A stretch of DNA of 64,000 bases. It comes from Arthrobacter sp. MYb227 (GTDB lineage: Bacteria; Actinomycetota; Actinomycetes; Actinomycetales; Micrococcaceae). Location: the NCBI RefSeq assembly GCF_002975435.1, contig NZ_PCPT01000003.1, forward strand, positions 186,001 to 250,000, read 5' to 3'. Shown one piece after another: positions 27,035-36,256 of this stretch. The position numbers and the translations under genes are program-made. The notes under the pieces were generated by a model. It was not told where the DNA came from, made no database searches, and saw only the letters and a program-made list of their open reading frames with translations. Within the stretch, counting starts at the first letter, position 1; each line of letters starts with the position of its first letter.

Positions 27035-27610
27035 GGTCTTAGCTAATCGTAAGGGCAGTAGCGCACCAAGGAGATTCGCGCTTGGCGCAGAGTGCGTCGT
27101 TAGGATTTTGAACTAACCAGAAAGATTCTTTGCGAGCAACTTTGAGCGTGAGAAGGGCTAGTTTCCTTAGCCACTCTTACATCTATTGTTCGGCTTGAAA
27201 GCTGCGTGCAGATACATTGGATGCGTCGGCGCTACACGATTGTTCCCGAACGGGGAGACACCCGACAAAGTAAGTCTAGGGGGCGGGTCACAGAAGGAAC
27301 ATCAGGCTTATGAATCACCTGACAATTGCTCAATGCTCGAAACCTCAGCCAGGTCGGAGATTTCTTCCCCCCAAAGGCACCGAACCGGTGCCTTGATCGT
27401 GAAAACGGCCAGTTGAGGTCGAAGAGAATTTACCAAGGCGTAAATAGTGAAGACTTGCCAGCAATTTCGCTGGTTCCTTTTCTACTACTAGCTATGTGCT
27501 GGAAGCTGGAATGATTCTGAGCGTTCGATAACTTGTATCGCTACGTAAGGAACTCTTAGATCGACGCTATGTGCCGCATTGATAGTGGTTTCTTTTCGCG
27601 AGGAAAAGGC
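27035..27610. other. Intergenic region
   Basis: No convincing gene in about 575 bases. A 29-codon frame from 27310 (MNHLTIAQCSKPQ) runs through a terminator-like hairpin and is not called. Confidence 0.4.
27374..27394. terminator. Short hairpin
   Basis: A perfect 9-bp inverted repeat (AAGGCACCG / CGGTGCCTT) with a 3-base loop. Its arms end in A and T runs of two, so it could be a weak terminator on either strand. Confidence 0.5.
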
Positions 27611-28096
27611 CTATTTCAACTGCAGCTGGCAGAGTTTCCCCGTGGGTTCGCCATCAAGGGTAAAAGCCAAAGTTAGGAGCCGCGCATTCGAGGGCGGCTC
27701 TGGAATGAAACCCCAGCTTCCTTCCCACTCTGACCCGGTACCCGCAATCTTTCCTCCGGCCCAGCGGTATTCGGTACCAACGTCGTCCGAGACTTCTACT
27801 TGTACACGCTCGAGGACTGGAACTGCTGGCATCCTTGGAAGCAGCTCCATATCAGCGGTGCCATGGAGGTCTCTTTGCTTAGCCCATTTTTCGATTTCGG
27901 CCAGATAGTGATGGTTTCGGTCTATGGTCTCGGAACTTGTTACACCCTGAAAATGTACTGTGATGCCGCGATTCTGAGACCCGTGGCCTATGCCTGGTGG
28001 AAATATGAACGTTGGTTCGATGCCGGCGAAGCGAATTTTGATGCCGTCACTGTTAGCGATGATGAGATCAGACGGAGCCGAAATTATCGTTGTCAT
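27611..28096 (-). CDS. Hypothetical beta-rich protein
   Basis: A 161-residue protein with no signal or membrane segment. It is rich in short hydrophobic strands (RVQVEVSDDVGTEYRW, LTLAFTLDGEPTGKL). No family recognised. It stands alone. Confidence 0.5.
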   Translation of the reverse strand: MTTIISAPSDLIIANSDGIKIRFAGIEPTFIFPPGIGHGSQNRGITVHFQGVTSSETIDRNHHYLAEIEKWAKQRDLHGTADMELLPRMPAVPVLERVQVEVSDDVGTEYRWAGGKIAGTGSEWEGSWGFIPEPPSNARLLTLAFTLDGEPTGKLCQLQLK

Positions 28097-28545
28097 GGCA
28101 CCACCTTAGTGCCGTGGATGGGCACACTACTATCTGGAAGCTTCCACGCTATCCCAACGCGGCATAGTTACCTGACCGCCGGAACGCTCAGTGGTTTAGT
28201 TCTCGATAAGCCTGCTCTATCCAGTACTTTATGGGTAACAAAGTGAGCGGAAGGTATAAAAGGCTCCGTATTGCGTGGAGCACAGCGATGGCTCTTCTGC
28301 ACCAATTTATTGCAGCCCGGATTCTTTGTGAATGCTCAACGACGTGGCCGAGCAGAAGAGTCCTTTGCGGCCACTAATTCCAAACATGCGACATGGGGCG
28401 CGGATAAACAGTTCAGTGACGAACTTTGGATATAGTAAGCCTCACGTAACATTCATCACATTTTTGAAAACCCGGTGGTGGAGAGCGTTATTGAGTTGAC
28501 TCTGGTCCCGCCGTTGAGGCCTTGCGGAAATAGGAACATGCCCGA
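28097..28545. other. Intergenic region before the exporter operon
   Basis: No gene is seen. Near 28289 and 28355, CTCTTCTGC and GCAGAAGAG are 9-bp complementary segments about 55 bases apart. They could form a large loop, but this may be chance. The promoter of the operon at 28546 should be here. Confidence 0.35.
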
Positions 28546-29259
28546 ATGAGAAAAATGGTTCGACCCAAGATCGTTGCTCTGGCCGTTACGCTTCCCCTAT
28601 TTTTGGCGGCTTGCACCGCTGGGCCGCTAACGGGCGTCGATTCCTCAGCTCCGTCGGCAACGGCCACAGCAGCTGCGGTCAATACCGTATCTCCGCAGCC
28701 CTCATCCGCCGGCAGCTCAAACGATCCGCTCGATAATGGCGGTTACGCCGAATACACCTGGGACGATTACGTTAAGTCGGCACAAAAGATGAGCGGTCTT
28801 AACTCATGGCCAGAGGTGGAACGAATTCGCTACGTGACCGAAGAAGAATGGGCCAATGTCAAGGCCAAATGCCTGACTGATTTGGGCTTCCCCAGCACCG
28901 TTGAATCCGACGGCTCAGTCCAGACGTTGAGCGTGTCGGATCAAGATGAGGCGCTCGCCGAAGCTAGCTATACCTGTAGCATCCAGTACCCTAAGGATTT
29001 ACGCTACGCCCAGGCCTTCACCCGGACGCAACTGAGAATCATCTACGCCTACTTCCGGGACGAACTGATCCCATGCCTCCAGAATTTAGGTTTGGAAACC
29101 GGTCAGCAGCCCAGTGAGGAAACCTATGTGGAAGGCATCGTCACAGGAACCGCAGAGTGGACACCCTACGACGATGCCAACATCGATGCGATTGACGTTA
29201 AAGCCAGAGAGTCGGATTGCCCGAGCATGCCACCTTCTGAGGTGCTCTATGGGAGCTAG
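28546..29259 (+). CDS. Lipoprotein, first gene of exporter operon
   Basis: A 237-residue secreted lipoprotein. The signal peptide ends in a lipobox LAAC (Cys at about 24). A Ser/Thr/Ala-rich linker follows, then a domain with YTWDDYVKSAQKMSG and three cysteines. I know of no function for the domain. Its stop overlaps the adaptor start by 11 bases, which ties it to the ABC exporter. It may be a substrate-binding or accessory component. Confidence 0.75.
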   Translation: MRKMVRPKIVALAVTLPLFLAACTAGPLTGVDSSAPSATATAAAVNTVSPQPSSAGSSNDPLDNGGYAEYTWDDYVKSAQKMSGLNSWPEVERIRYVTEEEWANVKAKCLTDLGFPSTVESDGSVQTLSVSDQDEALAEASYTCSIQYPKDLRYAQAFTRTQLRIIYAYFRDELIPCLQNLGLETGQQPSEETYVEGIVTGTAEWTPYDDANIDAIDVKARESDCPSMPPSEVLYGS

Positions 29260-30328
29260 GACTCTGCATCGAAAAAGCAACAAGCGATGGTTGAGGTTTA
29301 TGGGCACCGGACTGGGTGTTGCCATTGCCGCCGGTGCGACCGGATGGGCGATTGGTGCGACACTTGTGGGCGGTGGAGCAGCCACGGATCAAGTAGAACA
29401 AAGCATCTGGATCCAGGCCGAAGACTCATCCATTGGCTCGGCTCTAAACCTCTCGACCACCGTCAAACAGCCGGTTCGCGTCGTGGCAAGCAATCACCTC
29501 ACCGGGGTTGTATCCGCGGTGGACACAGGTGAGAAAAAGTCGGGCGACAAGCTGTATTCAGTGTCCGGCAAAGACGTGCATGTCATCCAAGGGTCAACCC
29601 CGTTTTACCAAGACATAGCGCCGAAATCCTCGGGTCAAAACGTGAAACAAGTTGAAGCTTTCCTCAAGTCGCTCAACTTCTTCACCGGTACACCCGATAG
29701 TTCCTATGATGCGGGAACTGCACGGGCCATCAAGGCCTGGCAAACCTCGACGGGACAGAAACCCGACGGGGTCATCGAGTTGGGCCGAATGGTAGCAATT
29801 TCTTCGCTTCCCGCCCAGATTGACCTTTCGGAAGCCATCAGCCCGGGCAAACAATTGGCCGGGGGAGAAGATGCTGTCATGGCGGCCAGTGGCAAACGAA
29901 CCTTTACCCTGTCATTGACAGCTGAACAGGCCGCAATGATCCCGCAGGATTCTGTGGTTGAAGTCCAACACGAAAAATCAATCTGGAAATCAGTCATTGC
30001 CCAAACCTCAAACGAGGATACGGGCAATATAGTTCATACTCTTAGCGCCCAGGACGGTGGGGAGGTTTGCGGCGCGCAATGCACGGAACTGCCCTCCGGT
30101 AGCAACGTAACCCTACGATCAAAGGTGATAGTTGTGCCCGCCACCAGCGGCATAGGCATACCTGCCGCGGCCATTACCACTGATCCTTCCGGGCAAACCC
30201 AGGTGACCACGGAATCCGGACCGACCCATGTCAAGGTGCTGGCCAGCGGCCAAGGCATAGTGATCGTCGATGGCTTGGAAGCCGGAACCAAGGTCCGCGT
30301 CCTTGAAGTTAGCACTAAGACACCATGA
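29249..30328 (+). CDS. Membrane-anchored adaptor with peptidoglycan-binding domain
   Basis: A 359-residue protein from ATG 29249, with GAGGTG upstream. An N-terminal helix (GTGLGVAIAAGATGWAIGATL) anchors it outside the membrane. A PG_binding_1-like domain lies around residues 125-180 (SSGQNVKQVEAFLKSLNFF, DAGTARAIKAWQTSTG). The rest is beta-rich with barrel-sandwich and barrel segments typical of HlyD/MacA-type adaptors. It probably links the ABC permease to the cell wall. ATGA overlap with the next gene. Confidence 0.8.
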   Translation: MGARTLHRKSNKRWLRFMGTGLGVAIAAGATGWAIGATLVGGGAATDQVEQSIWIQAEDSSIGSALNLSTTVKQPVRVVASNHLTGVVSAVDTGEKKSGDKLYSVSGKDVHVIQGSTPFYQDIAPKSSGQNVKQVEAFLKSLNFFTGTPDSSYDAGTARAIKAWQTSTGQKPDGVIELGRMVAISSLPAQIDLSEAISPGKQLAGGEDAVMAASGKRTFTLSLTAEQAAMIPQDSVVEVQHEKSIWKSVIAQTSNEDTGNIVHTLSAQDGGEVCGAQCTELPSGSNVTLRSKVIVVPATSGIGIPAAAITTDPSGQTQVTTESGPTHVKVLASGQGIVIVDGLEAGTKVRVLEVSTKTP

Positions 30329-30969
30329 GCGCGTTGAGTGTCCAAAATCTAGCCTTCCGCTATACACCGGACGGGGAAGAACTCTTTGGCGGGCTAAATT
30401 ACGAATTTACCGAAGGTAAGGTCACCGCCCTGACCGGCGCATCGGGTCGCGGTAAATCAACGCTGCTTTATATCTTGGGCCTGATGCTTACTCCCACCCG
30501 TGGAGAGGTTGTTTTGCATGGACTCGGGCAATCGGCGTCACCTGATGCCGCTCGGTCACGGGTCCGGGCCGCCGAACTAGGATTCGTCTTTCAAGACGCG
30601 GCCCTTGATCCGTCTCGGAGCATCTTGGACTCGGTGATTGAACCTTCCATGTATGCAGGAATCAAACGCGCCACGGCCATCAAGCGTGCGGCCCAACTTC
30701 TAGAAGAACTCGGGGTTGGGGCGCGTGCGGAGCATAAACCCGGACAAATCTCCGGCGGGCAAGCCCAACGGGTAGCTGTGGCACGCGCCCTGATCAATAA
30801 TCCGGCCGTGGTGCTGGCCGATGAACCCACTGGAAATCTTGACCCAGCCAATGCTGCCGGAGTCTTGGATGTGCTTTCCAGTATTGCTGGAACAGGCAAG
30901 CGCACGGTGGTCATTGCCACTCATGATCCCTACGTGATCGGTCGCGCAGATGAGGTGTTGGCCCTGTGA
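30325..30969 (+). CDS. ABC transporter ATPase (MacB/LolD type)
   Basis: A 214-residue ATPase. Walker A is GASGRGKST, the signature is ISGGQAQRVAVARAL, Walker B is VLADEPTGNLD, and the switch His is in ATHDP. Size and sequence fit the FtsE/LolD/MacB group, which pairs with FtsX-like permeases. It follows the adaptor by overlapping codons (ATGA). Confidence 0.92.
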   Translation: MSALSVQNLAFRYTPDGEELFGGLNYEFTEGKVTALTGASGRGKSTLLYILGLMLTPTRGEVVLHGLGQSASPDAARSRVRAAELGFVFQDAALDPSRSILDSVIEPSMYAGIKRATAIKRAAQLLEELGVGARAEHKPGQISGGQAQRVAVARALINNPAVVLADEPTGNLDPANAAGVLDVLSSIAGTGKRTVVIATHDPYVIGRADEVLAL

Positions 30970-32069
30970 CTCACTTGGCGCTATTGCGTGAGGCCTTGGC
31001 CACCACGTGGGCGAACAAAGTTCCGTCCGCGCTGGTGTGCCTGATTGTTGCGGCGATGTGCATCATGACGATCTCTACGGTTGGGCGCACCGCAGCGGCC
31101 GAGGCACAAGTTGCCGAACGCATCAATTCGGCCGGGGCCAGGGAGCTTGTACTTTCCGACAAACGTGGGGCGGATCTTATTGGATCCTCACTAATCTCGA
31201 TGGCCTCCCGACTCTCGGTGACGGATCGGGCCGTGGGCATCAAATCCCCGGTGGATGTGCATAATACGGTCATTGGTGCCGGGGGAGACCCGATTCCGGC
31301 CTGGCCCATAGTGGGAGATATTGAAACGGTGGCGGTACTGGACTCCGGGCGGTTACCGGGCCCCGGTGAAGCCTTGATCTCCGGTACGGCATTAAAGAAA
31401 CTCGGTCTGCAACAGCCCATTGGATCGGCAAGTCTTGCAGATTCCACCGTGCCCATTGATTATACAATTGTGGGTTCCTTTACCGCTCGCGAACCATTCA
31501 CGGATCTGGCCCACGGCCTGATCTTCGGTGCACCAAGCGGTAGCAGCGCTACCCACCTGCACATTGTCCTCAAAGACGCAGCCCAGGCGGCAAGCGCACA
31601 GCGCGCTGTCATTGGGCTCTTCGGTGAACTGCCCGATCCCGAATCGATCTCTGTCCGTTCGCCTCTTCAACTGGCTCAATTACATGACGAAATTGTTGGC
31701 GACCTTGGATCCTTTGGGCGTACGTTGCTCTATGGGGCATTGGGTATTGGTGCCCTATTGGTTGGGATTGTCGTCTTTGCCGATATCTTGGTGCGCCGCA
31801 AGGATTTGGGCCGGCGACGTGCGCTTGGCGCTACGCGAGCGAACATTATTTTGCTTATGCTTCTGCGCACCTTGATACCGGCCATTATCGGAGGGGTCTT
31901 GGGCATGGGTGTAGGAATGGGGCTTGCCGCCCGGGCTGGTTCTCTGCCGCCGCTGGATTTTTGTCTGGGCATCGTGGTGTTGGCACTGGTTGTTGCCGGT
32001 GCCAGTGCCCTGGTCCCGGCCACCTACGCCGCCCACTCGGATCCGGTCAAGGTCTTGCGCACCCCATAG
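30966..32069 (+). CDS. FtsX/MacB-like ABC permease
   Basis: A 367-residue permease that starts at a GTG overlapping the ATPase stop as GTGA. One N-terminal helix is followed by a large extracellular domain and three C-terminal helices. The intracellular segment VRRKDLGRRRALGATRANI is the conserved FtsX-like motif. The domain layout is that of MacB-type exporters. With the adaptor and ATPase it makes a complete tripartite-like exporter for an unknown cargo. Confidence 0.88.
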   Translation: MTHLALLREALATTWANKVPSALVCLIVAAMCIMTISTVGRTAAAEAQVAERINSAGARELVLSDKRGADLIGSSLISMASRLSVTDRAVGIKSPVDVHNTVIGAGGDPIPAWPIVGDIETVAVLDSGRLPGPGEALISGTALKKLGLQQPIGSASLADSTVPIDYTIVGSFTAREPFTDLAHGLIFGAPSGSSATHLHIVLKDAAQAASAQRAVIGLFGELPDPESISVRSPLQLAQLHDEIVGDLGSFGRTLLYGALGIGALLVGIVVFADILVRRKDLGRRRALGATRANIILLMLLRTLIPAIIGGVLGMGVGMGLAARAGSLPPLDFCLGIVVLALVVAGASALVPATYAAHSDPVKVLRTP

Positions 32070-32192
32070 ATCTGCTCGTTGACTGTACAGTTCTTACTTC
32101 TTGAAGATGCCGTGTTCTAGCGCTGAACGTGACCGGGATTCAAAACCGGTCATAAACATGCGGTTGATTAGCCATTGTGCGAAGCTTGCCCC

Positions 32193-32607
32193 ATGTCTCA
32201 GTACACGTTGTCTACAGCCTCAGAAATTATCCTTTCGCTGTACAACTCGGTGGGTTGGACCGCCTACACCAAGAGCCCAGAGGTGCTCATCCGGGCAATT
32301 AGGAGTTCGGCGTTTGTCGTTTCTGCCTGGACGGAGGAAGGCCAGCTCGTGGGCCTAGCGCGGACGATTTCCGATGACGCAACAATCTGCTATTTCTAGG
32401 ACATCCTGGTTCGCCCGGACTTTCACAGAACAGGCGTGGGGGCGTGCTCTTTTCGAGCAGGTACTGCAGCGTTATGAGCACGTACGTCAGACGGTACTCA
32501 TCACAGACGACGAACCACAACAGCGTGCCTTATATGAGTCCATGGGGCTGACCGAAGGAGCCGATTTCAGTGTTGGGCCTGTACGCGTTTTTGCTAAATT
32601 TAGGTAA
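32193..32607 (+). pseudogene. GNAT acetyltransferase, stop plus frameshift
   Basis: A reconstructed GNAT starts at ATG 32193 (MSQYTLSTA). It reads to an in-frame TAG at 32397-32399, where ICYF-stop-DILVRPDF would normally continue. One extra G in the run at 32438-32442 then shifts the frame; correcting it gives the acetyl-CoA loop GVGRALFEQ and then LYESMGLTEG. Two lesions make it inactive. Confidence 0.75.
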
Positions 32608-32876
32608 CAGCGGAGCAAACTAACGCTGAGGCTCCTCCGATTCAGGATGACAACGCTGTTGATGTTTCTCCCACTGGAGTGGCGTTGGAACAGCCGAAAT
32701 TTATTCTCGGTGAAACAGCGGACAAGGTAGATCTTTCACTGGATTGGCAGCAAGATTCTTATCCAGTGCGCTTCTCATTTCGATAGCGCAGCTCGGCATG
32801 CTGGGGTTTGGCCTGATTATCACGGGACTTACTGTTCTGGTTTACGCAGTGACCCGGCCAAACTCGACTCGGAGTT
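32608..32876 (+). pseudogene. Fragment of a membrane protein, frameshifted
   Basis: An open frame without a start encodes an acidic segment (AVDVSPTGVALEQPKF). A frame change near 32760 is needed to reach a hydrophobic helix (IAQLGMLGFGLIITGLTVLV) and the end of the reading frame. It looks like the 3' part of a signal or anchor protein that lost its 5' end. Confidence 0.4.
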
Positions 32877-32969
32877 AGCCATGTGGACCTGGTGCTGACC
32901 GACTCTAAGGGATCCACCAGCTGAGGTTCTATGGTGGATTCTGGGCCCTAGTCCTGCCCTGTGCTCGGG

Positions 32970-33272
32970 TTATGGCCTGGGGAAAACTTCTTCGTAGACC
33001 ATCTCATAAAGTCCAGGGGTGCCCTTGAAATCGGCCATGGGAGCCAATTCGGCCCGGAAAGCGTCCGAAGTGACAGCTCGTCGCCAAGCGTCTTCATCAC
33101 GCCAATCGCCAGAGTTGATGAAGGCAAATTTGCCGACATCGCCGGCCTGACGGAACAGCTGCGTACCGTAGTAGCCGTCTGCCCCTTGTAGGCCGGCAGT
33201 CAGTTTGTGCCAACCTGCAAGGAATTCGTCTTCTCGTCCCGACGGAACCTCAAAGCAGTGAATTAGTTTCAT
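32970..33272 (-). CDS. Antibiotic biosynthesis monooxygenase-like protein
   Basis: A 100-residue ABM-domain protein (dimeric ferredoxin-like fold). It contains LIHCFEVPSGREDEFLAGWHKL near the start and GDWRDEDAWRRAVTSDAFRA in the middle, a normal pattern for small heme-free monooxygenases of this group. Substrate unknown. The 245 bases to the marR gene hold no convincing gene; a minus-strand frame at 33250-33513 looks like chance or a remnant. Confidence 0.75.
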   Translation of the reverse strand: MKLIHCFEVPSGREDEFLAGWHKLTAGLQGADGYYGTQLFRQAGDVGKFAFINSGDWRDEDAWRRAVTSDAFRAELAPMADFKGTPGLYEMVYEEVFPRP

Positions 33273-33518
33273 GGGATTTCCATTCTAGGAAAACATTGGT
33301 AGCCATATGGAAGCGCTGGGCGTTTGGTCTCAAGTGCTCGTTCCTCAACTCAAAGAACGCTTGACGGTTCAGAAACCAAACACCCTCGATAAATTTCGCA
33401 TATGTGTTCTCTGGTGGAAACTGTTCTAGCAGTTTCGTGCAACATCGGCTTTGCTCCGAGCCTACGCCCGCAAAGGAGAGAAAAGCCGACCTGCCTCGCG
33501 ATGGCGATCGCATTCTGG

Positions 33519-34004
33519 TTAGAGCGCAGTACCGCCAATTCGGCTAAGGAGTAACGCTAGGGTTGCTTGCTCTTCACTGCTCAGCGGCGACAAGATGGCG
33601 CGTTCTGTTTCTAGGTGGTCTGGAAGGGCCTTTTCAATGAGTTCTTTCCCCACTCTACTGAGGGAAACGAGCGTGCCGCGGCCGTCGTTGGGGTTTGACT
33701 CACGTGTTACGAGTCCGCGCGCTTCCATTTTATTCAAACGTTGTGCCACCGCGCTCGTGGAGATCATTGATTCCCGCGCGAGTTCTGCCGGGGTGAGCCT
33801 GTATGGGGTGCCGTTGCGCAACAGTGTCGCGAGCACGTCGAAGGACGATGTATCCAGGCCGTGTTCCGCGAAGGTGCCAGCAAGTCGAGATTCGATAGAA
33901 AGCGCCGCGCGGCTTAAGCGGCCAATGACTGCCATCGGGGAGACATCAAGCTCAGGCTTTTCCCGGTGCCACTGTTCAAGGATGCGGTCTACTTGATCTG
34001 TCAT
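33519..34004 (-). CDS. MarR-family regulator
   Basis: A 161-residue winged-helix regulator. The HTH is TPAELARESMISTSAVAQRLNKMEARGLV and the wing is DGRGTLVSLSR. It is divergent from an EamA transporter. A large perfect inverted repeat lies 16 bases upstream of its start, which is the likely operator. It presumably represses both itself and the transporter. Confidence 0.9.
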   Translation of the reverse strand: MTDQVDRILEQWHREKPELDVSPMAVIGRLSRAALSIESRLAGTFAEHGLDTSSFDVLATLLRNGTPYRLTPAELARESMISTSAVAQRLNKMEARGLVTRESNPNDGRGTLVSLSRVGKELIEKALPDHLETERAILSPLSSEEQATLALLLSRIGGTAL

Positions 34005-34019
34005 GGTGCAAGTCTATAT

Positions 34020-34062
34020 TTTTGCTAAGCACTTAGCTAAAATAGCTAAGTGCTTAGCAAAA
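34020..34062. promoter_or_regulatory. MarR operator, 20-bp perfect inverted repeat
   Basis: Two 20-base arms are exact complements, separated by AAA. Each arm contains a near-palindrome of GCTAAG-NN-CTTAGC, so there are two tandem dimer sites. The right arm includes the GTG start of eamA at 34050. A TATATT at 34015-34020 could be the -10 for the transporter gene. Confidence 0.85.
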
Positions 34063-34940
34063 GAAGTCTCTTAATCCTGACCACCGCCCTTGCGCCAATG
34101 CTGTGGGGCACCACCTACCTGACGACAACCATGTTTCTGCCCGAGGATCGCCCGCTGCTTGCAGCGACATTGCGTGCGCTTCCCGCTGGGTTGCTGCTTC
34201 TAGCAGTTTGCCGCCAGTTGCCAAGCGGCTCTTGGTGGTGGAAGTCCTGGGTGCTCGGAATTCTCAATATCGGGGCGTTCTTTGCGTTGCTCTTCATTGC
34301 TGCCTACCGGCTGCCGGGCGGTGTCGCAGCGATAGTTGGCGGCATTCAGCCGCTTGTTGTTGCGCTATTGGCCAGCAAGTTTCTTCATGAACGCCTGACT
34401 GTTCGTGTGGTGGTAGCGGGCTTGACGGGCGTGTTTGGGGTTGCTCTGATTACCCTTCAGGCCCAGGCTCGCCTTGATGCTGTTGGTGTCCTGGCTGCTC
34501 TCGGCGGTACTCTTTCGATGGCCACGGGAATCGTGCTTTCTAAAAAGTGGGGGCAACCCGCCCCGCCGTTGACAACCACCGCCTGGCAACTGATTGCCGG
34601 TGGGCTCGCCCTTCTGGTGGTCATGCTCTTCTGTGAGGGATTTCCCTCGACGGCGCTGACGGCGTCAAACCTTGGTGGGTATGCCTACCTTTCCCTGGTT
34701 GGCACCGCTTTTGCATATGTCGTGTGGTTTCGAGGCATCTCCAAGCTTCCCGCAAGCACCACAGCATTCCTCGGACTGCTCAGCCCTGTCGTGGCCATAA
34801 TGCTTGGCTGGGCGGTGGCGGGGGAGAGCTTCACCCCACTGCAGCTACTGGGAGTCGTCCTAGTGCTGGGATCCATCACTTCCGCGATCATTGCCAAGAA
34901 GCCGAAGATTCCCGTCGAATGCGAAGCGCTGGCCAGGTAG
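34050..34940 (+). CDS. EamA transporter under MarR control
   Basis: A 296-residue DMT-superfamily transporter with ten helices. The first helix includes LLILTTALAPMLWGTTYL, and the second EamA half starts near GVLAALGGTLSMATGIVL. The GTG start sits inside the operator arm, with no Shine-Dalgarno site nearby. Translation may therefore be leaderless or nearly so, or an alternative start may be used. The next ATG would remove much of the first helix. Efflux of a ligand sensed by MarR is a likely role. Confidence 0.87.
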   Translation: MLSKRSLLILTTALAPMLWGTTYLTTTMFLPEDRPLLAATLRALPAGLLLLAVCRQLPSGSWWWKSWVLGILNIGAFFALLFIAAYRLPGGVAAIVGGIQPLVVALLASKFLHERLTVRVVVAGLTGVFGVALITLQAQARLDAVGVLAALGGTLSMATGIVLSKKWGQPAPPLTTTAWQLIAGGLALLVVMLFCEGFPSTALTASNLGGYAYLSLVGTAFAYVVWFRGISKLPASTTAFLGLLSPVVAIMLGWAVAGESFTPLQLLGVVLVLGSITSAIIAKKPKIPVECEALAR

Positions 34941-35132
34941 CGCTACTCATAGAGGTTGCGCAGGCAGACCGGCATGAGGTCGTGTCAGGTGGATAGCGGC
35001 GGCATGCGACATTATTTATTGCTGATGTTTGGGTTCCTTCTTGGAGAATATGGCGGTGACTTCGGTGGATGTACGGGAGTCGTATCGACCGTGTATGCGC
35101 CGGCTCGATGGGTTGCGCGATACATTTGAAGA

Positions 35133-35558
35133 ATGACGTTGATTCGCAGAGCGGTTTGCGGACTTTCAGTTGCAGCACTCTCGGTGATGCTCACTGGTTG
35201 CTCAATTGATGCATTGATCTGGGGGAAAGCTGGAGCCCAGGTGATTCAAACGACCGAGAAGTTTGTGGGCGACTTGGCTTCGGGTAAAGCCTCGGATAGT
35301 GTCTGCACGGATTCCGTGTCGAATCTCGGGGTTCCTAGCGATTGGTCAGGACTTTCTGCTGGCGAGCCGGAAAAGTTTTTCGCCGATTATTGGGAGGAAC
35401 AAGCGAAGCTTAACCCTCAGTGGAACATCAATTTGGAGGGGCTCCCCGACGGCGCTGTGCCCGGAACGCGCTTTCCGGGAGACATCTTTTTCCGGGAGAC
35501 CGAGGGCGGTCTTTGCATAATAGACGTTGCTTGGTCGACGCTCGAGTCCGTTGGCTGA
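35133..35558 (+). CDS. Small lipoprotein
   Basis: A 141-residue lipoprotein. The signal peptide ends in LTGC (Cys at about 23). The body has one cysteine pair (VCTDSV and LCIIDV) and a tryptophan-rich middle. No family recognised. A hairpin follows. Confidence 0.7.
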   Translation: MTLIRRAVCGLSVAALSVMLTGCSIDALIWGKAGAQVIQTTEKFVGDLASGKASDSVCTDSVSNLGVPSDWSGLSAGEPEKFFADYWEEQAKLNPQWNINLEGLPDGAVPGTRFPGDIFFRETEGGLCIIDVAWSTLESVG

Positions 35559-35592
35559 CCCAGTTGAGCGCGCCCTTATCTACACAGAGGCG

Positions 35593-35625
35593 AGGGGCTC
35601 ACCTTGACGAGTCAGAAGCCCCTTT
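35593..35625 (+). terminator. Hairpin after small lipoprotein gene
   Basis: An inverted repeat (AGGGGCT / AGCCCCT) with a 17-base loop, ending in TTT, lies about 35 bases downstream of the stop. Confidence 0.55.
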
Positions 35626-35820
35626 GCGGATGAGCTCCGGAAAGAGATTTGGCCTGCGGATCTCGGGCCGAGGATTGCCAAGCAACCCAAATCAACATCG
35701 TAAAATATGGTGATCGAAGCTGGTTCGTTCATTTCTGGCAGGCGGATGAGTCAGTGTTTACTGGTCAGTTTCCGTAGCGCTCTGCATGGGTTTTGGCACG
35801 CTCTACAGCGTCAAGTCCGA

Positions 35821-36192
35821 TCACGCAGCAGAACTAAATGGCTGCAGTAGCAGCAAGATTACCAAGGCACCAATCAGCTTGGGACGACTCCGTGGGGCGA
35901 CAAAGATGGATCGAGTTGCCGTTAGCGCTGCGATTTGGGGAACCGCGAGAGCTACGACGAGCATTCTCTGGCGAGCAGGAATCTGCTTCTGGTAGTAACC
36001 GGCTGGTTTGTCCCAGGGATTCAGACCGATCCACGACATGAGAAGTAGCACGGTGGATAGAGCGGTCCAGCATAGAAATAGATTGGCCAAGTAACAGGGT
36101 GTGAGGGGGGGAACATCCAGCTTTGGCCCCAGTGCGATGTGTTTTCGCCCAAGGGGGCTTGAACCTGTTACGCAACGTCGCCTATGCCTCAT
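35821..36192 (-). CDS. Hypothetical three-TM membrane protein
   Basis: An open frame of up to 123 codons. Hydrophobic stretches are LFLCWTALSTVLLLMSW, MLVVALAVPQIAALTA and LIGALVILLLLQPF. The start is uncertain: the N-terminal ~35 residues look less coding-like, and a run of seven C near 36110 could hide a frameshift. It lies downstream of the dead HTH gene on the same strand. Confidence 0.4.
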   Translation of the reverse strand: MRHRRRCVTGSSPLGRKHIALGPKLDVPPLTPCYLANLFLCWTALSTVLLLMSWIGLNPWDKPAGYYQKQIPARQRMLVVALAVPQIAALTATRSIFVAPRSRPKLIGALVILLLLQPFSSAA

Positions 36193-36256
36193 ATAGCCGG
36201 TCCTGAAGACGGAACCTCACGCGGGATGGTGGTATCGGAAGACTAATTAGGGAGCA

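Noticed and set aside
27310-27399. 29-codon ORF (MNHLTIAQCSKPQ)
   Set aside because: It runs through a hairpin and has no good ribosome-binding site.
28289-28365. 9-bp complementary segments CTCTTCTGC / GCAGAAGAG
   Set aside because: The loop of about 55 bases is too long for a terminator and the match may be by chance; no RNA gene is seen.
33250-33513. 87-codon minus-strand frame
   Set aside because: Some segments look coding-like, but there is no recognisable domain or RBS and it overlaps the ABM gene start.
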